Position numbers and translations under genes: made by a program. 64,000 nt of DNA, taken from positions 1-64,000 of the forward strand of contig NZ_JACJTQ010000010.1 in assembly GCF_014698735.1 (NCBI RefSeq). Direction: 5' to 3'. Of this stretch, positions 39,652 through 49,296 are shown piece after piece (the first letter of the stretch is position 1; each line of letters starts with the position of its first letter). This DNA is from Anabaena catenula FACHB-362. Its GTDB lineage: Bacteria; Cyanobacteriota; Cyanobacteriia; Cyanobacteriales; Nostocaceae. The notes under the pieces are model-generated. The model had not been told where the DNA came from. It saw nothing but the letters and a program-made list of their open reading frames with translations, and searched no databases.

Positions 39652-39981
39652 ATGGTAATTTTAGTTATCCTAATTAACATCGTTATCTCCGTGATACTGT
39701 TATATATAGCAATAAAATTGTTGCAAATTAGACATAAATTGGCAATGGTAACTGATACCTTAACCAACTATGAACGCGCTACTCAGGCAACTTTACACAT
39801 AGCACCAGAAAGTATATATACAGGACAACAGGAGATTTATAACCTGCGCCAAATAAATCAAAGACTAGAACTGCAAATCCAACAAGTGCAGCAAATTTTC
39901 AATCTCATTTTACTAGGAAGAAAAATTTGGCAGCAATCTTTTTGGAATATCGGGTCTTGCCAGAGGAGAAAACCCACCTAA
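39652..39981 (+). CDS. Small membrane-anchored protein
   Basis: A 109-residue protein with one N-terminal membrane helix (about 2-24, VILVILINIVISVILLYIAI) and a coiled-coil-like remainder with RHKLAMVTDTL and QINQRLELQIQQVQQIF. Function unknown. It precedes the YtxH and DUF948 genes on the same strand with a gap of 28 bp, so it is probably in one operon with two other small envelope proteins. Confidence 0.7.
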   Translation: MVILVILINIVISVILLYIAIKLLQIRHKLAMVTDTLTNYERATQATLHIAPESIYTGQQEIYNLRQINQRLELQIQQVQQIFNLILLGRKIWQQSFWNIGSCQRRKPT

Positions 39982-40009
39982 AATGGGTGTAAAGAGAAAA
40001 ATAATTAAG

Positions 40010-40366
40010 ATGTCTAATAATCGTTCTGGAGTATTTATTGGCGGTTTGATGCTAGGAGCAACTATCGGTGCTTTAACCAGCTTGCTTGTTGCTCCACGCA
40101 CAGGGCGCGAAACACGTAAACTTTTGAAAAAATCAGCTGATGCTTTACCAGAATTGGCAGAAGATATATCAACAAGTGTGCAAATCCAGGCAGATCGTCT
40201 TTCTGCCAGCGCCGTGCGAAACTGGGATGATACATTAGAGAGACTGCGGGATGCGATCGCTGCTGGGGTAGATGCTACACAGCGCGAAAACCAAGCCCTA
40301 CAAAGGCAAAACCCCGCTGACGGAGAAAATAAAGATTCTCTCACCCAGCATCTAGAACGCTCATAA
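40010..40366 (+). CDS. YtxH domain-containing protein
   Basis: A 118-residue protein from ATG 40010 (an upstream ATG at 39983 would add nine). It has the YtxH pattern: a glycine-rich hydrophobic N-terminal segment (FIGGLMLGATIGALTSLLVAP, about 8-28), then TGRETRKLLKK and an amphipathic helical tail. Such proteins are linked to stress and membrane association; exact role unknown. It is followed 11 bp later by the DUF948 gene. Confidence 0.82.
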   Translation: MSNNRSGVFIGGLMLGATIGALTSLLVAPRTGRETRKLLKKSADALPELAEDISTSVQIQADRLSASAVRNWDDTLERLRDAIAAGVDATQRENQALQRQNPADGENKDSLTQHLERS

Positions 40367-40377
40367 ATAGCATAACT

Positions 40378-40917
40378 GTGATTGATCCTCTGTTTTGGCT
40401 GGGACTTTCCATCCTCTTAGTCGCTGCTAGTCTAACTGCTGTGTTAGTGGCGGCTATACCGGCTTTGCAGGAATTAGCACGCGCTGCTCGTAGTGCCGAA
40501 AAATTCTTTGATACTCTCTCACGTGAGTTACCACCTACTCTCAACGCCATCCGCAATACCAGTTTAGAAATAACAGACTTAACCGATGATGTCAGTGAAG
40601 GTGTCAAAAGTGCCAGTCAAGTCGTTCAACAAGTAGATCAAAGCTTAGATAGCGCCAAAAAACAGGCTCAGAATATTCAAGTTACTACACGTAGCGTCTT
40701 AGTTGGTGTAAAAGCTGCCTGGAAAACATTTACGCGCCAGAAACCAGTTAGACGAAGCGCCGAACGCTTGCCCATGAATGAGAAACCACCGCTCACATTG
40801 CGAGAGCGAGAAACACCGAGACAAGAAAATCGGCGCACACAACCAGAAACCTACCGTCTCAATCATGGTTATAGCGAAACTGTTCATTGGGAAAGCGATG
40901 TAGAGGACGAAGATTAA
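40378..40917 (+). CDS. DUF948 domain-containing protein
   Basis: A 179-residue protein with a GTG start. It has one N-terminal membrane helix (about 6-28) followed by a DUF948-like helical region (LARAARSAEKFFDTL, NAIRNTSLEITDLTDDV) and a charged, proline-rich tail. YtxH and DUF948 proteins are often encoded together, as here. Role unknown, probably envelope-associated. Confidence 0.82.
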   Translation: MIDPLFWLGLSILLVAASLTAVLVAAIPALQELARAARSAEKFFDTLSRELPPTLNAIRNTSLEITDLTDDVSEGVKSASQVVQQVDQSLDSAKKQAQNIQVTTRSVLVGVKAAWKTFTRQKPVRRSAERLPMNEKPPLTLRERETPRQENRRTQPETYRLNHGYSETVHWESDVEDED

Positions 40918-40965
40918 ACTTGAAAGGGACTGGGGTTATGGAGGGAGATGAAGAAAATTAAGAAC

Positions 40966-41154
40966 AGGACTTACGCATAAGTCACGAAAAAACTAACCAT
41001 AGAGAAGCCAGTGCGTTGCGGAGGGCAGTTGCGTGGGCTGGTTTCCCGACTTGAGCAAACTGTCCGTTGGGGTTCCCCTCGTTGTAGCAACTGGCGCGAC
41101 ACAGAGGTCACTGAGAAATAGGAAGGAGTTTAAGAGGTTTTTTGCGTAAGTCCT
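40966..41154. mobile_element. MITE-like element, AGGACTTACGCA ends
   Basis: Perfect 12-bp terminal inverted repeats AGGACTTACGCA (40966-40977) and TGCGTAAGTCCT (41143-41154) enclose 165 bp without a coding frame. The inside has a GC-rich patch (about 41008-41100) unlike its surroundings. It sits in the 396-bp gap between the DUF948 and TPM genes; the rest of the gap shows nothing. No clear target duplication could be read. Confidence 0.75.
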
Positions 41155-41313
41155 AAAGAATTACCAATCACTCATAATTCATCACCAATTACACTTTGCC
41201 CAGATGTCTTAGATTAGAGTAAAGTAAACAAGTGTAAAGAAGTATCACTTTTCCCGTACTTTTTTAACATAGCTTGTTCACTTCCACCCGTTAATACTTA
41301 TATAAAAAATTCC

Positions 41314-42123
41314 ATGCAGCTTTGTTTTTGGCGACGAGTTTTAGTATCCATTGCAATCTTTTGCTTTTCAGGGTCAATTTGGGCAATGCAATCTCCATCA
41401 GCCCTAGCTTACGAAAATCCTGACCTACTACCTGCTATATTCACCCCAGTTGTAGATTTAGCTAAATCTCTCCCTGACCCGCAAGAAGAAAAATTGGTCA
41501 GAGAATTAGAACAATTTGAAACTGATACTGGCTGGAAATTGCGAGTATTGACCCAGTATGACCGCACCCCAGGTAGAGCAGTCATCAAATATTGGGGTTT
41601 AGATGACAAAAGTATTCTCTTAGTTGCCGACTCTCGTGGCGGTAATATCCTCAGTTTTAGTGTTGGTGATGCAGTTTATGAATTTTTACCCAGGACTTTC
41701 TGGATTGAACTGCAAACCCGTTTTGGCAACTTGTACTTTGTGCGCGAACAAGGGGAAGACCAAGCCATCCTACAAGCCTTAGATTCAGTTAAAGGTTGTT
41801 TACTTAAGGGTGGTTGTAATGTCGTTCCCGGACTACCAAGGGAACAATGGATACTTACTCTCATTACCTCCGCTGTGGGTGGGGTTATTTGTGGCTTTGC
41901 GGCTCAACCTCGCAATGATAAACAAGTGTTCGCTTGGCAATGGGCGTTAATTTTCTCACCATTATGGGGAATTTTATTTATCGCCTTCGGTATTGGCCCA
42001 GTAGTTACTCGTACAAGCGATTGGCTGCCTCTAGTTCGTAATATCTCGGCTTTTCTGATGGGTGTTTTAGTTGCCTATTTATCTCCAGTTTTCAGTCGTC
42101 CTTCTTCCAATGCTGAGTCTTGA
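41314..42123 (+). CDS. TPM-domain protein (Psb32/TLP18.3-like)
   Basis: A 269-residue exported protein with a signal peptide (about 1-32, ending SALAYE), a TPM domain (about 40-170; LVRELEQFETDTGWKLRVLT, DDKSILLVADSRGGNILSFSVG) and two or three C-terminal membrane helices (about 185-260). Related proteins (TLP18.3 in plants, Psb32 in cyanobacteria) assist photosystem II repair; the role here is inferred. It is a single gene flanked by a MITE and by a GGGAACTCTTAACAGG repeat. Confidence 0.8.
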   Translation: MQLCFWRRVLVSIAIFCFSGSIWAMQSPSALAYENPDLLPAIFTPVVDLAKSLPDPQEEKLVRELEQFETDTGWKLRVLTQYDRTPGRAVIKYWGLDDKSILLVADSRGGNILSFSVGDAVYEFLPRTFWIELQTRFGNLYFVREQGEDQAILQALDSVKGCLLKGGCNVVPGLPREQWILTLITSAVGGVICGFAAQPRNDKQVFAWQWALIFSPLWGILFIAFGIGPVVTRTSDWLPLVRNISAFLMGVLVAYLSPVFSRPSSNAES

Positions 42124-42217
42124 GTTAAGAAGAAGGGAACTCTTAACAGGTGAGAATAACCTTCTTCCTGTCTTCTGATGATAAGCTGAAAGCTGATATG
42201 TGAGAAGCTTAACAGCA

Positions 42218-42847
42218 ATGGAATGGCACGTAACTGATGCTCAAAGCTTGGCAATCATTGATAGTGAAATTGGCGATCATGTCTTTTCACCAGCGGAGTA
42301 TGAGATAGTCCGGCGAGTAATATACGCCACATCTGATTTTGAGTACAAGTCGTTAATCCGGTTTTCGGAACACGCTTTACAATCAGGAGCAGCAGCACTA
42401 GCAGCACGCACCACTATTGTGGTAGATGTGCCAATGGTACAGGTTGGTATCGCTTACGACATTCAAAACACCTTTGCCAACCCGGTGTATTGCAGCATGG
42501 AAGCTCTGACACGTCCACAAAAGGAAAGAACTCGTGCTGCTTGGGGAATTGAAACCCTTGCCAAGCGGTATCCAGAGGGTATCTTTGTGGTCGGTCAAGC
42601 GCAAACTGCACTAACTGCACTTGTAGATTTAATTGAAACTGAAGAAATTCGACCGGCTTTGATAATTGCTACCCCCGTAGGATTTGTCAACGTAGATTCT
42701 GTTAAAGAACGTTTGCAAGAATCTTTAGTACCTTATATTACTATTGACAGTCGCAAGGGTAATGCAGTTGTGGCAGCTGCAATAGTCGATGGCTTGGTTG
42801 ATTTAGCATGGCAAGCCTATGGCCAAGATCGGAATGGAGGGAATTAA
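42218..42847 (+). CDS. cbiC: Cobalt-precorrin-8 methylmutase
   Basis: A 209-residue enzyme moving a methyl group from C-11 to C-12 of precorrin-8 in cobalamin synthesis. Family marks are IVRRVIYATSDFEY, the catalytic-His region SEHALQSGAAAL, NPVYCSMEAL, FVVGQAQTAL and ATPVGFVNVDSVKE, with SRKGNAVVAAAIVDGL at the end. Length is normal. ATG 42218 is chosen over GTG 42200. No other cobalamin gene is adjacent, as is common in cyanobacteria, where they are scattered. Confidence 0.93.
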   Translation: MEWHVTDAQSLAIIDSEIGDHVFSPAEYEIVRRVIYATSDFEYKSLIRFSEHALQSGAAALAARTTIVVDVPMVQVGIAYDIQNTFANPVYCSMEALTRPQKERTRAAWGIETLAKRYPEGIFVVGQAQTALTALVDLIETEEIRPALIIATPVGFVNVDSVKERLQESLVPYITIDSRKGNAVVAAAIVDGLVDLAWQAYGQDRNGGN

Positions 42848-42850
42848 CTT

Positions 42851-43525
42851 TTAATTTCTTCGACGGCGACGGGGTTGATCTTGTCGGTCTTCACGTAAGC
42901 GGAGACTGACTTCATTGAAGAAATCCTGTCGAACTAATGGATAGTCGCTTATCCATAAGTTTCGACTGGGAATGTAGATATTGCTAAATTCTTCAATGCG
43001 ACTTAAATCTGAGCTATTTGACATTACTATCATTTCTGCGATTTGACCACGAGCGATCGCTTTGTGTGCAGGACGTAATGGTGCTTCAAATTCAACAGTA
43101 AATCCTGTATCATCTCCCAATTCTAAGTTAATTCGTTTTTCGCGGTTTTCAATAATTACCAACTCGCCTTTGTTGTTGACGGTTTCTTGTTTACCAGTCA
43201 ACTTATCTGTAATCCACCAATCCATAACTCTTCCACGAAAAAAGCCGCTGTACTTGAAACGGCGGCATTTTGCATTACGGATACTGGCTTGAAAGACTGG
43301 ATACCATAGCCAAAAAAAAGCGCCAAATACCCCGAATACCAAAATAAACCCAAAATCCAGCCTGAAAAGGGTTTGAACCAGTAAAATTACAACTACAGTA
43401 ACTACAGAAATTAACAGCCGCTGCAAAACATTGCTTAACTTTCCCCAGTAGTATTTGTACTGAGAACCAGTGGCAATGAAGGGGATGATTTGTTCAAATT
43501 TTTGGCGCGTTAGAGGAACAAGCAT
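42851..43525 (-). CDS. Conserved hypothetical membrane protein
   Basis: A 224-residue protein with two membrane helices (about 33-75: RLLISVVTVVVILLVQTLF and FGFILVFGVFGAFFWLWYP) and a large soluble C-terminal half with RVMDWWITDKLTGKQE and an Arg-rich end. I recognise it as a widespread cyanobacterial protein without a proven role; database names mentioning phosphate transport have no support here. It is convergent with cbiC, 3 bp apart. A 21-bp tandem repeat lies just upstream. Confidence 0.7.
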   Translation of the reverse strand: MLVPLTRQKFEQIIPFIATGSQYKYYWGKLSNVLQRLLISVVTVVVILLVQTLFRLDFGFILVFGVFGAFFWLWYPVFQASIRNAKCRRFKYSGFFRGRVMDWWITDKLTGKQETVNNKGELVIIENREKRINLELGDDTGFTVEFEAPLRPAHKAIARGQIAEMIVMSNSSDLSRIEEFSNIYIPSRNLWISDYPLVRQDFFNEVSLRLREDRQDQPRRRRRN

Positions 43526-43539
43526 GAATAGTGAGTTGT

Positions 43540-43593
43540 GAGTGATGAGTACCGAGTGCTGAGTGATGAGTACCGAGTGCTGAGTGATGAGTT
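43540..43593. repeat. 21-bp tandem repeat
   Basis: Two perfect copies of a 21-bp unit beginning GAGTGATGAGTACCGAGTGC plus a partial third. It is made of three heptamer-like parts, typical of STRR sequences. It lies in the 5' flank of the membrane-protein gene, followed by a CTCCTGA-like patch (about 43616-43630). Confidence 0.9.
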
Positions 43594-43694
43594 AACTTCT
43601 TTGTTCTTTATTTCTCCTGACTCCTGACTCTTGAACGGCAGTTGACGGCAGTTGCTACAAGTCGGGGAACCCGTCCACCGCACTGCCTCCTTCT

Positions 43695-44531
43695 TTAAAG
43701 TATTTTTTCTAATCCATATACTAACGACTTTAGCTGATTTACTTTGCGAATTGCTAGTAAGACTCCGGGCATATAGCAGGAGCGATCGCTTGTATCATGG
43801 CGTAATGTATAAATTTGCCCTGCTGCGCCAAAAATCACTTCCTGATGGGCAATTAGTCCCGGCAAGCGGACACTATGAATTCTAATCCCTTCATCTGCTA
43901 AACTGCCTCTAGCTCCTGGTAGTTTTTCTGTTTCTTCTACTTGAGGCGGGTTAAAGGTTTTACCTAATTCTGCTAGGAGTTGGGCTGTTTGAATGGCTGT
44001 CCCGCTAGGAGCATCAGCTTTTTGGTTATGATGAAGTTCAATAATTTCTACATGATCAAAATATTTAGAAGCGTTTACAGCTGCTTGTTGCAGCAATACC
44101 ATCCCAATAGAGAAATTAGGAATCAGCAAACAACCTGTACTAGCTTTTTCAGCAAAGTCTGTCAAATCTTGAACTTGTTCGGGACTTAAACCTGTGGTTC
44201 CGACAACTGGACGAATTCCGTAAGCGATCGCACTCCGCACATTATCATAAACTGCATCAGGATGGGTAAAGTCTACCATTACCCCTGGAGCCATCTGTCT
44301 TTCACCCGCCACATAGCCTAACATTGGCTCTAATTGATTGGTAATAGGCACTTCTAAAGGTTCGCTTAAACCTGCCAGTTCCCCTGCATCTTTGTCTTGA
44401 TGTTCCGGTGAGGTATCGAGAGCGCCCATCAAAATCATATCCGGTGCTTGAGCAACTGCTTTGATTACTTCACGTCCCATTTTGCCAGCTGCACCGTTGA
44501 CAATGACTGGAATAGTAGATTGATTAGTCAT
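43695..44531 (-). CDS. dapB: 4-hydroxy-tetrahydrodipicolinate reductase
   Basis: A 278-residue NAD(P)H-dependent reductase of lysine/diaminopimelate synthesis. It shows the N-terminal Rossmann motif [11 protein letters not shown] (about 12-22), [18 protein letters not shown], and the active-site segment [15 protein letters not shown] with catalytic His and Lys. Length is usual. It stands 198 bp downstream of amt, separated by a strong inverted repeat. Confidence 0.96.
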   Translation of the reverse strand: MTNQSTIPVIVNGAAGKMGREVIKAVAQAPDMILMGALDTSPEHQDKDAGELAGLSEPLEVPITNQLEPMLGYVAGERQMAPGVMVDFTHPDAVYDNVRSAIAYGIRPVVGTTGLSPEQVQDLTDFAEKASTGCLLIPNFSIGMVLLQQAAVNASKYFDHVEIIELHHNQKADAPSGTAIQTAQLLAELGKTFNPPQVEETEKLPGARGSLADEGIRIHSVRLPGLIAHQEVIFGAAGQIYTLRHDTSDRSCYMPGVLLAIRKVNQLKSLVYGLEKIL

Positions 44532-44602
44532 ATTTTCTTAAAATGCGTTTTCAGTCAACAAACGCATTGTAGAAGAATTTGGCTAGTGACTCAAACCTTT
44601 AA

Positions 44603-44651
44603 AGGGTAGGGTGTAGGAGAAAAAATAATTTTCTTCACTACACCCTACCCT
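44603..44651. terminator. Inverted repeat between amt and dapB
   Basis: A perfect 14-bp stem AGGGTAGGGTGTAG / CTACACCCTACCCT with a 21-nt loop. It lies 79 bp after the amt stop. Only a short T-run (TTT) follows on the minus strand, so it may be a terminator or a dispersed GGGTAGGGTGTAG-type palindromic repeat. Confidence 0.5.
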
Positions 44652-44729
44652 CTATCCACAAATTATCCTACTGGGTAAATCTTGATTGGTTAGATAATTG
44701 CGTGCTTACCTATGACCTAACGATCTAGA

Positions 44730-46199
44730 TTATTCACCCTCTAAAGCGTTAATTCTAGGATTTTTAGAGAGATTTTGTTGTTCTTCTACAAACTCTTCTA
44801 CTGCATAAACATCAGGCCAAACAGTCGCGCCGTGTTCGTAAGCATCAATACCAATTTTGTCAGCTTCAGAATCAACACGCAGTCTACCAATAGCTTTGAG
44901 TCCACCAAACATTAAAAAGGCAAACGCTACAGTAAAAGCGGTGATAGCAACTAAACCCAAAATCTGCACACCCAACAAATCAAAGCCACCACCTAAAAAT
45001 AGTCCAGCTTTTTTGTTTAGGGTCAGTTCTGCTTGACCAAATAAGCCAACAGCTAAAGTACCCATCATGCCATTGATACCATGAACTGCAAATGCACTTA
45101 CAGGGTCATCAATATGCATTGCTTCAATTAAATCAATGCCTAGAACTACTAAAATTCCACCGGTTAAACCAATTAAAACCGCAGCCCAAGGAGCCACAAA
45201 AGCGCAACCCGCTGTAATTCCTACAAGTCCTGCTAAAGAACCATTGAGACAATAAACTAAATCCCATTTACCAGAACGGAAATATTGGAAAAGCATTCCT
45301 GCAAGAGCGCCAGCACCAGCGCCAAGGGTAGTATTGAGTGTGACTAATCCAATTAAGCCAGGATTAGAAGTACCCAAGGTTGAACCTGGATTGAACCCGT
45401 ACCAGCCAAACCATAAAATCATGGTTCCCAAGGTTGCTAAACCTAAGTTATGTGCCGGTGGTAGTGTTCCCCAAGGAGTGCGTCCAGGACGGGAACCGAG
45501 TAAATAAGCACCAACTATAGCTGTCCAACCACCAACGGTGTGAACTACAGCACTACCGGCAAAGTCATGGAAACTCATTTTAGCTAACCAGCCGTTGGCG
45601 TTCCACACCCAGTGGACAATAATTGGATAGCTGAATGCACCCATGATGGCGCTGTAAATTAAGTCAGCAACAAAGTCAGTTCTTCCCGCCATTGCGCCTG
45701 TAGTAATTGTACTGGCTGTGGCTGCAAAGGCAAATTGGAAGAAGAACAAGGTGTAAGCATTGAGGTTGGACGCTATACCTGGTACACCACCACTAGGGAA
45801 GGCTCCATCAATGGGTAACTGACTCAGGAAAAAGGTATCTGTGCCAATGAAACCACCCGCGCTTGTACCGAAAGCAATACCAAAGCCAATACCCCACCAC
45901 ACCAAAATGGTGACAGCAGCATCAACAAAGTTTTCTAATAAAGCGTTTACTACTCCTCTTTGTCGCAGCAAACCTGCTTCTAACATGGAAAAGCCTGTTT
46001 GCATGAAGAAGACTAAAAACCCTGTTAGTAATACCCAGGTGGTATCAATAGAAATTTGTAATTGTTTTGTTGTGCTGTCTAAAGATTGGAGTGTTGGCGG
46101 ATCTGCTGCTTGTACAACTGTAGGAGCAAAAATTGCAAACACCATTGAGCCTATAGCTAGTGCTAGTAGGCGATACAAGGGTTTAATATTTTTATTCAT
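44730..46199 (-). CDS. amt: Ammonium transporter (Amt/MEP/Rh family)
   Basis: A 489-residue channel with an N-terminal signal-like helix (about 8-31, ending VQAAD) and 11 membrane helices. Family marks are LEAGLLRQRGVVNALLENF, DFAGSAVVHTVGGW (first pore His), LFWFGWYGFNPGSTL-like segment (ILWFGWYGFNPGS) and FAVHGINGMMGT (second pore His). Both pore histidines are present. It imports ammonium at low supply and retains leaked ammonium in N2-fixing cells. No glnB-type gene is adjacent. The upstream 458-bp region contains long inverted repeats but no clear NtcA site. Confidence 0.95.
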   Translation of the reverse strand: MNKNIKPLYRLLALAIGSMVFAIFAPTVVQAADPPTLQSLDSTTKQLQISIDTTWVLLTGFLVFFMQTGFSMLEAGLLRQRGVVNALLENFVDAAVTILVWWGIGFGIAFGTSAGGFIGTDTFFLSQLPIDGAFPSGGVPGIASNLNAYTLFFFQFAFAATASTITTGAMAGRTDFVADLIYSAIMGAFSYPIIVHWVWNANGWLAKMSFHDFAGSAVVHTVGGWTAIVGAYLLGSRPGRTPWGTLPPAHNLGLATLGTMILWFGWYGFNPGSTLGTSNPGLIGLVTLNTTLGAGAGALAGMLFQYFRSGKWDLVYCLNGSLAGLVGITAGCAFVAPWAAVLIGLTGGILVVLGIDLIEAMHIDDPVSAFAVHGINGMMGTLAVGLFGQAELTLNKKAGLFLGGGFDLLGVQILGLVAITAFTVAFAFLMFGGLKAIGRLRVDSEADKIGIDAYEHGATVWPDVYAVEEFVEEQQNLSKNPRINALEGE

Positions 46200-46657
46200 T
46201 GCTTTTTTTCCTGCTAGAAAAGCTCTATTTGATCTTGTTTAGAATCTTACAGAAATCAATTAGTTTAATTAGGGTCACTAAACAAGATTTTTGCCAATAA
46301 ATCTGGAAAAAATATTTGATTTAGGGCAAATTTAACCGAATCTAAATACAGGAATAATTAAATTATTTCCTGTTGCAAGGTGTTGAAATTACTACCACAA
46401 TAAGTTGGACTGATTTTGCATTTAATAAAGTTTAAAGTTCTGTATCAGAGACTACATTTTTTTGTATTTGATCTCAATAATCTTTTCAGCAGTAAAGACT
46501 CAAGGGGCTGTATCCTTTACTATATCGGGATTTTCAGTTATCAAAGTTGCACAATCAAAATTTTAGAAAAAGTATATGTAAATATAATAAATTATGACTT
46601 TTTATATAAAAAATCACAATTTATCATGACAATTTTCTTTATAGTCAATTGTAATAA
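46200..46657. other. Long upstream region of amt
   Basis: Non-coding between amt and purE. An 11-bp inverted repeat ATCTTGTTTAG (46232-46242) / CTAAACAAGAT (46278-46288) brackets a 35-nt loop in the probable amt leader, and ACAGGAA...TTTCCTGT lies near 46350-46375. I found no GTA-N8-TAC. An 81-codon + strand frame (46416-46661) looks like chance. Confidence 0.4.
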
Positions 46658-47176
46658 TTAAAACATCTGTTGTAAATATTGCTTGTAGCCTAATGCTTCT
46701 AATTGGCTTTGCTTGTCCATCACCATATCGCATAGGCTTTGTCGATATGCTTGGACTTTTTGCAATAATTCTGGTTGGTGAGTAGCGAGAATCTGTATTG
46801 CTAAGAGTCCGGCATTTTTAGCATTACCAATGGCTACCGTCGCTACGGGTATCCCTGCTGGCATTTGCACAATGGAATATAAAGAGTCTACACCTTGTAA
46901 GTTACGGGTAGATACGGGGACACCAATTACAGGAAGTGGGGTTAAAGATGCTACCATGCCAGGAAGATGCGCTGCGCCTCCTGCACCAGCAATAATTACT
47001 TTGATACCTCGTTGATGTGCTGTTTGGGCATATTCCACCATCCGTTCTGGGGTACGATGGGCAGAGACGATCGCAACTTCGCATTCAATACCGAATTCTT
47101 CACAAACTGCGATCGCATCTTTCATTGTGGGCAAATCTGAATCACTGCCCATGATAATACCAATTTGAAGACTCAT
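46658..47176 (-). CDS. purE: N5-carboxyaminoimidazole ribonucleotide mutase
   Basis: A 172-residue class I PurE, which converts N5-CAIR to CAIR in purine synthesis. It has the N-terminal [25 protein letters not shown] with the catalytic His, [15 protein letters not shown] and [13 protein letters not shown]. Length is typical of bacterial PurE. It is divergent from nagA, with an 84-bp gap. Confidence 0.97.
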   Translation of the reverse strand: MSLQIGIIMGSDSDLPTMKDAIAVCEEFGIECEVAIVSAHRTPERMVEYAQTAHQRGIKVIIAGAGGAAHLPGMVASLTPLPVIGVPVSTRNLQGVDSLYSIVQMPAGIPVATVAIGNAKNAGLLAIQILATHQPELLQKVQAYRQSLCDMVMDKQSQLEALGYKQYLQQMF

Positions 47177-47260
47177 ATGATTTTAGATTCTAGATTTTGG
47201 ATTAATTACCGATGCTTCCATCTACAATCAATTCAGATTTAGCTTTTTTTGGCTAGGGTA

Positions 47261-48442
47261 ATGACCAAAGCAACACCAAATCCCATCCTATCAAACGTAG
47301 ATATTATTAATGCCAGAGTACCCGGTTATCAAGATTTGCAGATGATCTGGGTAAATGAAAACGGCACAATTGAGCAAATTTTGCCAATAGGTACAGTCTG
47401 CAAACGCTCTCCAGCAAAAGATTTACAAATTTTGGATGTGGCTGGTGACTGGATTTCCTTAGGTGGCGTTGATTTGCAAATTAATGGTGGACTAGGTTTG
47501 GCCTTTCCTGATTTAACACCAAAAAATGCCCCAATGCTGGAAAATATCTCGCAATTCTTGTGGAATGTGGGTGTTGATGGATATTTACCAACCCTAGTGA
47601 CAACGTCTATAGAAAATATACAGCGATCGCTTGCCGTTATCTCTAATTTTTCTCCCATCTCTGTCAACTCAGCCCAAATCCTGGGAGTGCATCTAGAAGG
47701 CCCCTTCTTAAACTACTACAAACGTGGCGCACATCCAGCAGAATACCTTCAACCCCTAACCATTGATAAAGTCAAGCGACTGATTGGAGATTATGCTTCC
47801 ATTATCAAAATCATCACCTTAGCACCAGAATTAGATACCACAGGTGAAGTGATCCCATATTTGCGTTCTTTAGGAATCATCGTCAGTTTAGGACATTCTC
47901 AAGCAACCGCAGTGGAAGCACAATGCGCCTTTGAGATGGGTGCAACGATGATAACTCACGCCTTCAACGCCATGCCACCATTACATCACCGCGAACCAGG
48001 ATTATTAGGTGCAGCGATGAATAATCCCGGTGTGATGTGTAGTTTTATTGCCGATGGACAGCACGTTGTCCCGATAATGTTAGAAATTCTCCTCCGTGCT
48101 AGTAAAGGGCTGTTTCTAGTCAGTGATGCCCTTGCACCATTAGGATTAACAGATGGCGTGTATCCTTGGGATAGTCGGCAAATTGAAATTATTAACGGTA
48201 CAGCCAGATTAGCTGATGGTACTTTATCAGGGACGACTTTGCCTTTATTGGTAGGAGTGCAGAACTTGGTGAAGTGGGGAATATGCGACGCAGAAAAAGC
48301 CATTTATCTAGCTACAGACGCGCCCAGAAAGGCTATTAATTTACCAACACTTACCCCCAATCAACCTGCCAATTTCTTACGCTGGCATAAGGACGAAGCC
48401 ACAGGAGAACTTTCTTGGCAAAGGTTGACAGGTGATAGGTAG
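47261..48442 (+). CDS. nagA: N-acetylglucosamine-6-phosphate deacetylase
   Basis: A 393-residue amidohydrolase releasing acetate from GlcNAc-6-phosphate in amino-sugar recycling. It shows VDLQINGGLGL at the barrel start, HLEGPFLNYYKRGAHP (metal ligand Glu), LGHSQATAVEA, THAFNAMPPLHHREPG and LVSDALAP with the catalytic Asp. ATG 47261 is preferred over TTG 47249. It is followed by the Mg-protoporphyrin methyltransferase gene after 170 bp containing a dispersed repeat (CGCGTCTTCGCGTCCCCGCG). Confidence 0.95.
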   Translation: MTKATPNPILSNVDIINARVPGYQDLQMIWVNENGTIEQILPIGTVCKRSPAKDLQILDVAGDWISLGGVDLQINGGLGLAFPDLTPKNAPMLENISQFLWNVGVDGYLPTLVTTSIENIQRSLAVISNFSPISVNSAQILGVHLEGPFLNYYKRGAHPAEYLQPLTIDKVKRLIGDYASIIKIITLAPELDTTGEVIPYLRSLGIIVSLGHSQATAVEAQCAFEMGATMITHAFNAMPPLHHREPGLLGAAMNNPGVMCSFIADGQHVVPIMLEILLRASKGLFLVSDALAPLGLTDGVYPWDSRQIEIINGTARLADGTLSGTTLPLLVGVQNLVKWGICDAEKAIYLATDAPRKAINLPTLTPNQPANFLRWHKDEATGELSWQRLTGDR

Positions 48443-48612
48443 AGGAGGTGACAGAGTTGAAAGTCTGTTTCTGTCTAATGACTTATCAAAAAAACTCTCC
48501 GCGTCTTCGCGTCCCCGCGTCTCTACATTCTATTGCCCATGCCCTAAAAACTGACCATTGACCGCGAACAAATGATAATTTTAAGAATTGTGAACCGTTA
48601 AATAGAGATGTT

Positions 48613-49296
48613 ATGAACGTAGCCGACGATAAAACAATTGTACGCGAGTACTTCAATTCAACAGGTTTTGACCGTTGGCAACGCATCTACGGTGATGGTG
48701 AAGTCAACAAAGTCCAACTAGACATTCGCACTGGACACCAACAAACCGTAGATACAGTCATCGGCTGGTTGGAAGCAGACAAAAATTTAGCAGAATTGTC
48801 AATCTGCGATGCTGGTTGTGGTGTAGGTAGTTTGAGTATTCCTTTAGCCATAGATGGCGCTAAAGTTTACGCCAGCGATATTTCCGCCAAAATGGTTTCA
48901 GAAGCCCAAGATAGGGCTGTACAAGCTTTATTTAATACTGTAAATCCCACCTTTGCTGTGCAGGATTTGGAATCTTTAACTGGTAGTTATCACACTGTCA
49001 TTTGCTTAGATGTTCTGATCCATTACCCTCAAGAGAAAGCAGATGAAATGATTTCTCACCTCTGTTCTTTAGCACAATCACGAATCATTCTAAGTTTTGC
49101 ACCTAAAACCTTATTTTTGACTATTCTCAAGAAAATTGGTAGTTTCTTTCCAGGCCCTAGTAAAGCCACTCGCGCTTATTTACACCGGGAAGTTGATGTA
49201 GTGAAAATTCTGGAAAAAAATGGATTTACAGTCCAAAGACAAGCAATGACTCGGACTCGGTTCTACTTTTCTAAGTTGTTAGAAGCTACAAGATAA
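48613..49296 (+). CDS. bchM: Magnesium protoporphyrin IX methyltransferase
   Basis: A 227-residue SAM-dependent enzyme (ChlM/BchM) that methylates the C13 propionate of Mg-protoporphyrin IX in chlorophyll synthesis. N-terminus VREYFNSTGFDRWQRIYG and motif I SICDAGCGVGSLSIPLA (about 64-80) are characteristic, as is LDVLIHYPQEKADEM. Length is normal. It is a single gene at the thylakoid/cytoplasm interface; the substrate is supplied by Mg-chelatase with Gun4. Confidence 0.95.
   Translation: MNVADDKTIVREYFNSTGFDRWQRIYGDGEVNKVQLDIRTGHQQTVDTVIGWLEADKNLAELSICDAGCGVGSLSIPLAIDGAKVYASDISAKMVSEAQDRAVQALFNTVNPTFAVQDLESLTGSYHTVICLDVLIHYPQEKADEMISHLCSLAQSRIILSFAPKTLFLTILKKIGSFFPGPSKATRAYLHREVDVVKILEKNGFTVQRQAMTRTRFYFSKLLEATR

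Noticed and set aside
46416-46661. 81-codon + strand frame between amt and purE
   Set aside because: AT-driven composition, no ribosome site, no family pattern, and it ends in the purE stop region.
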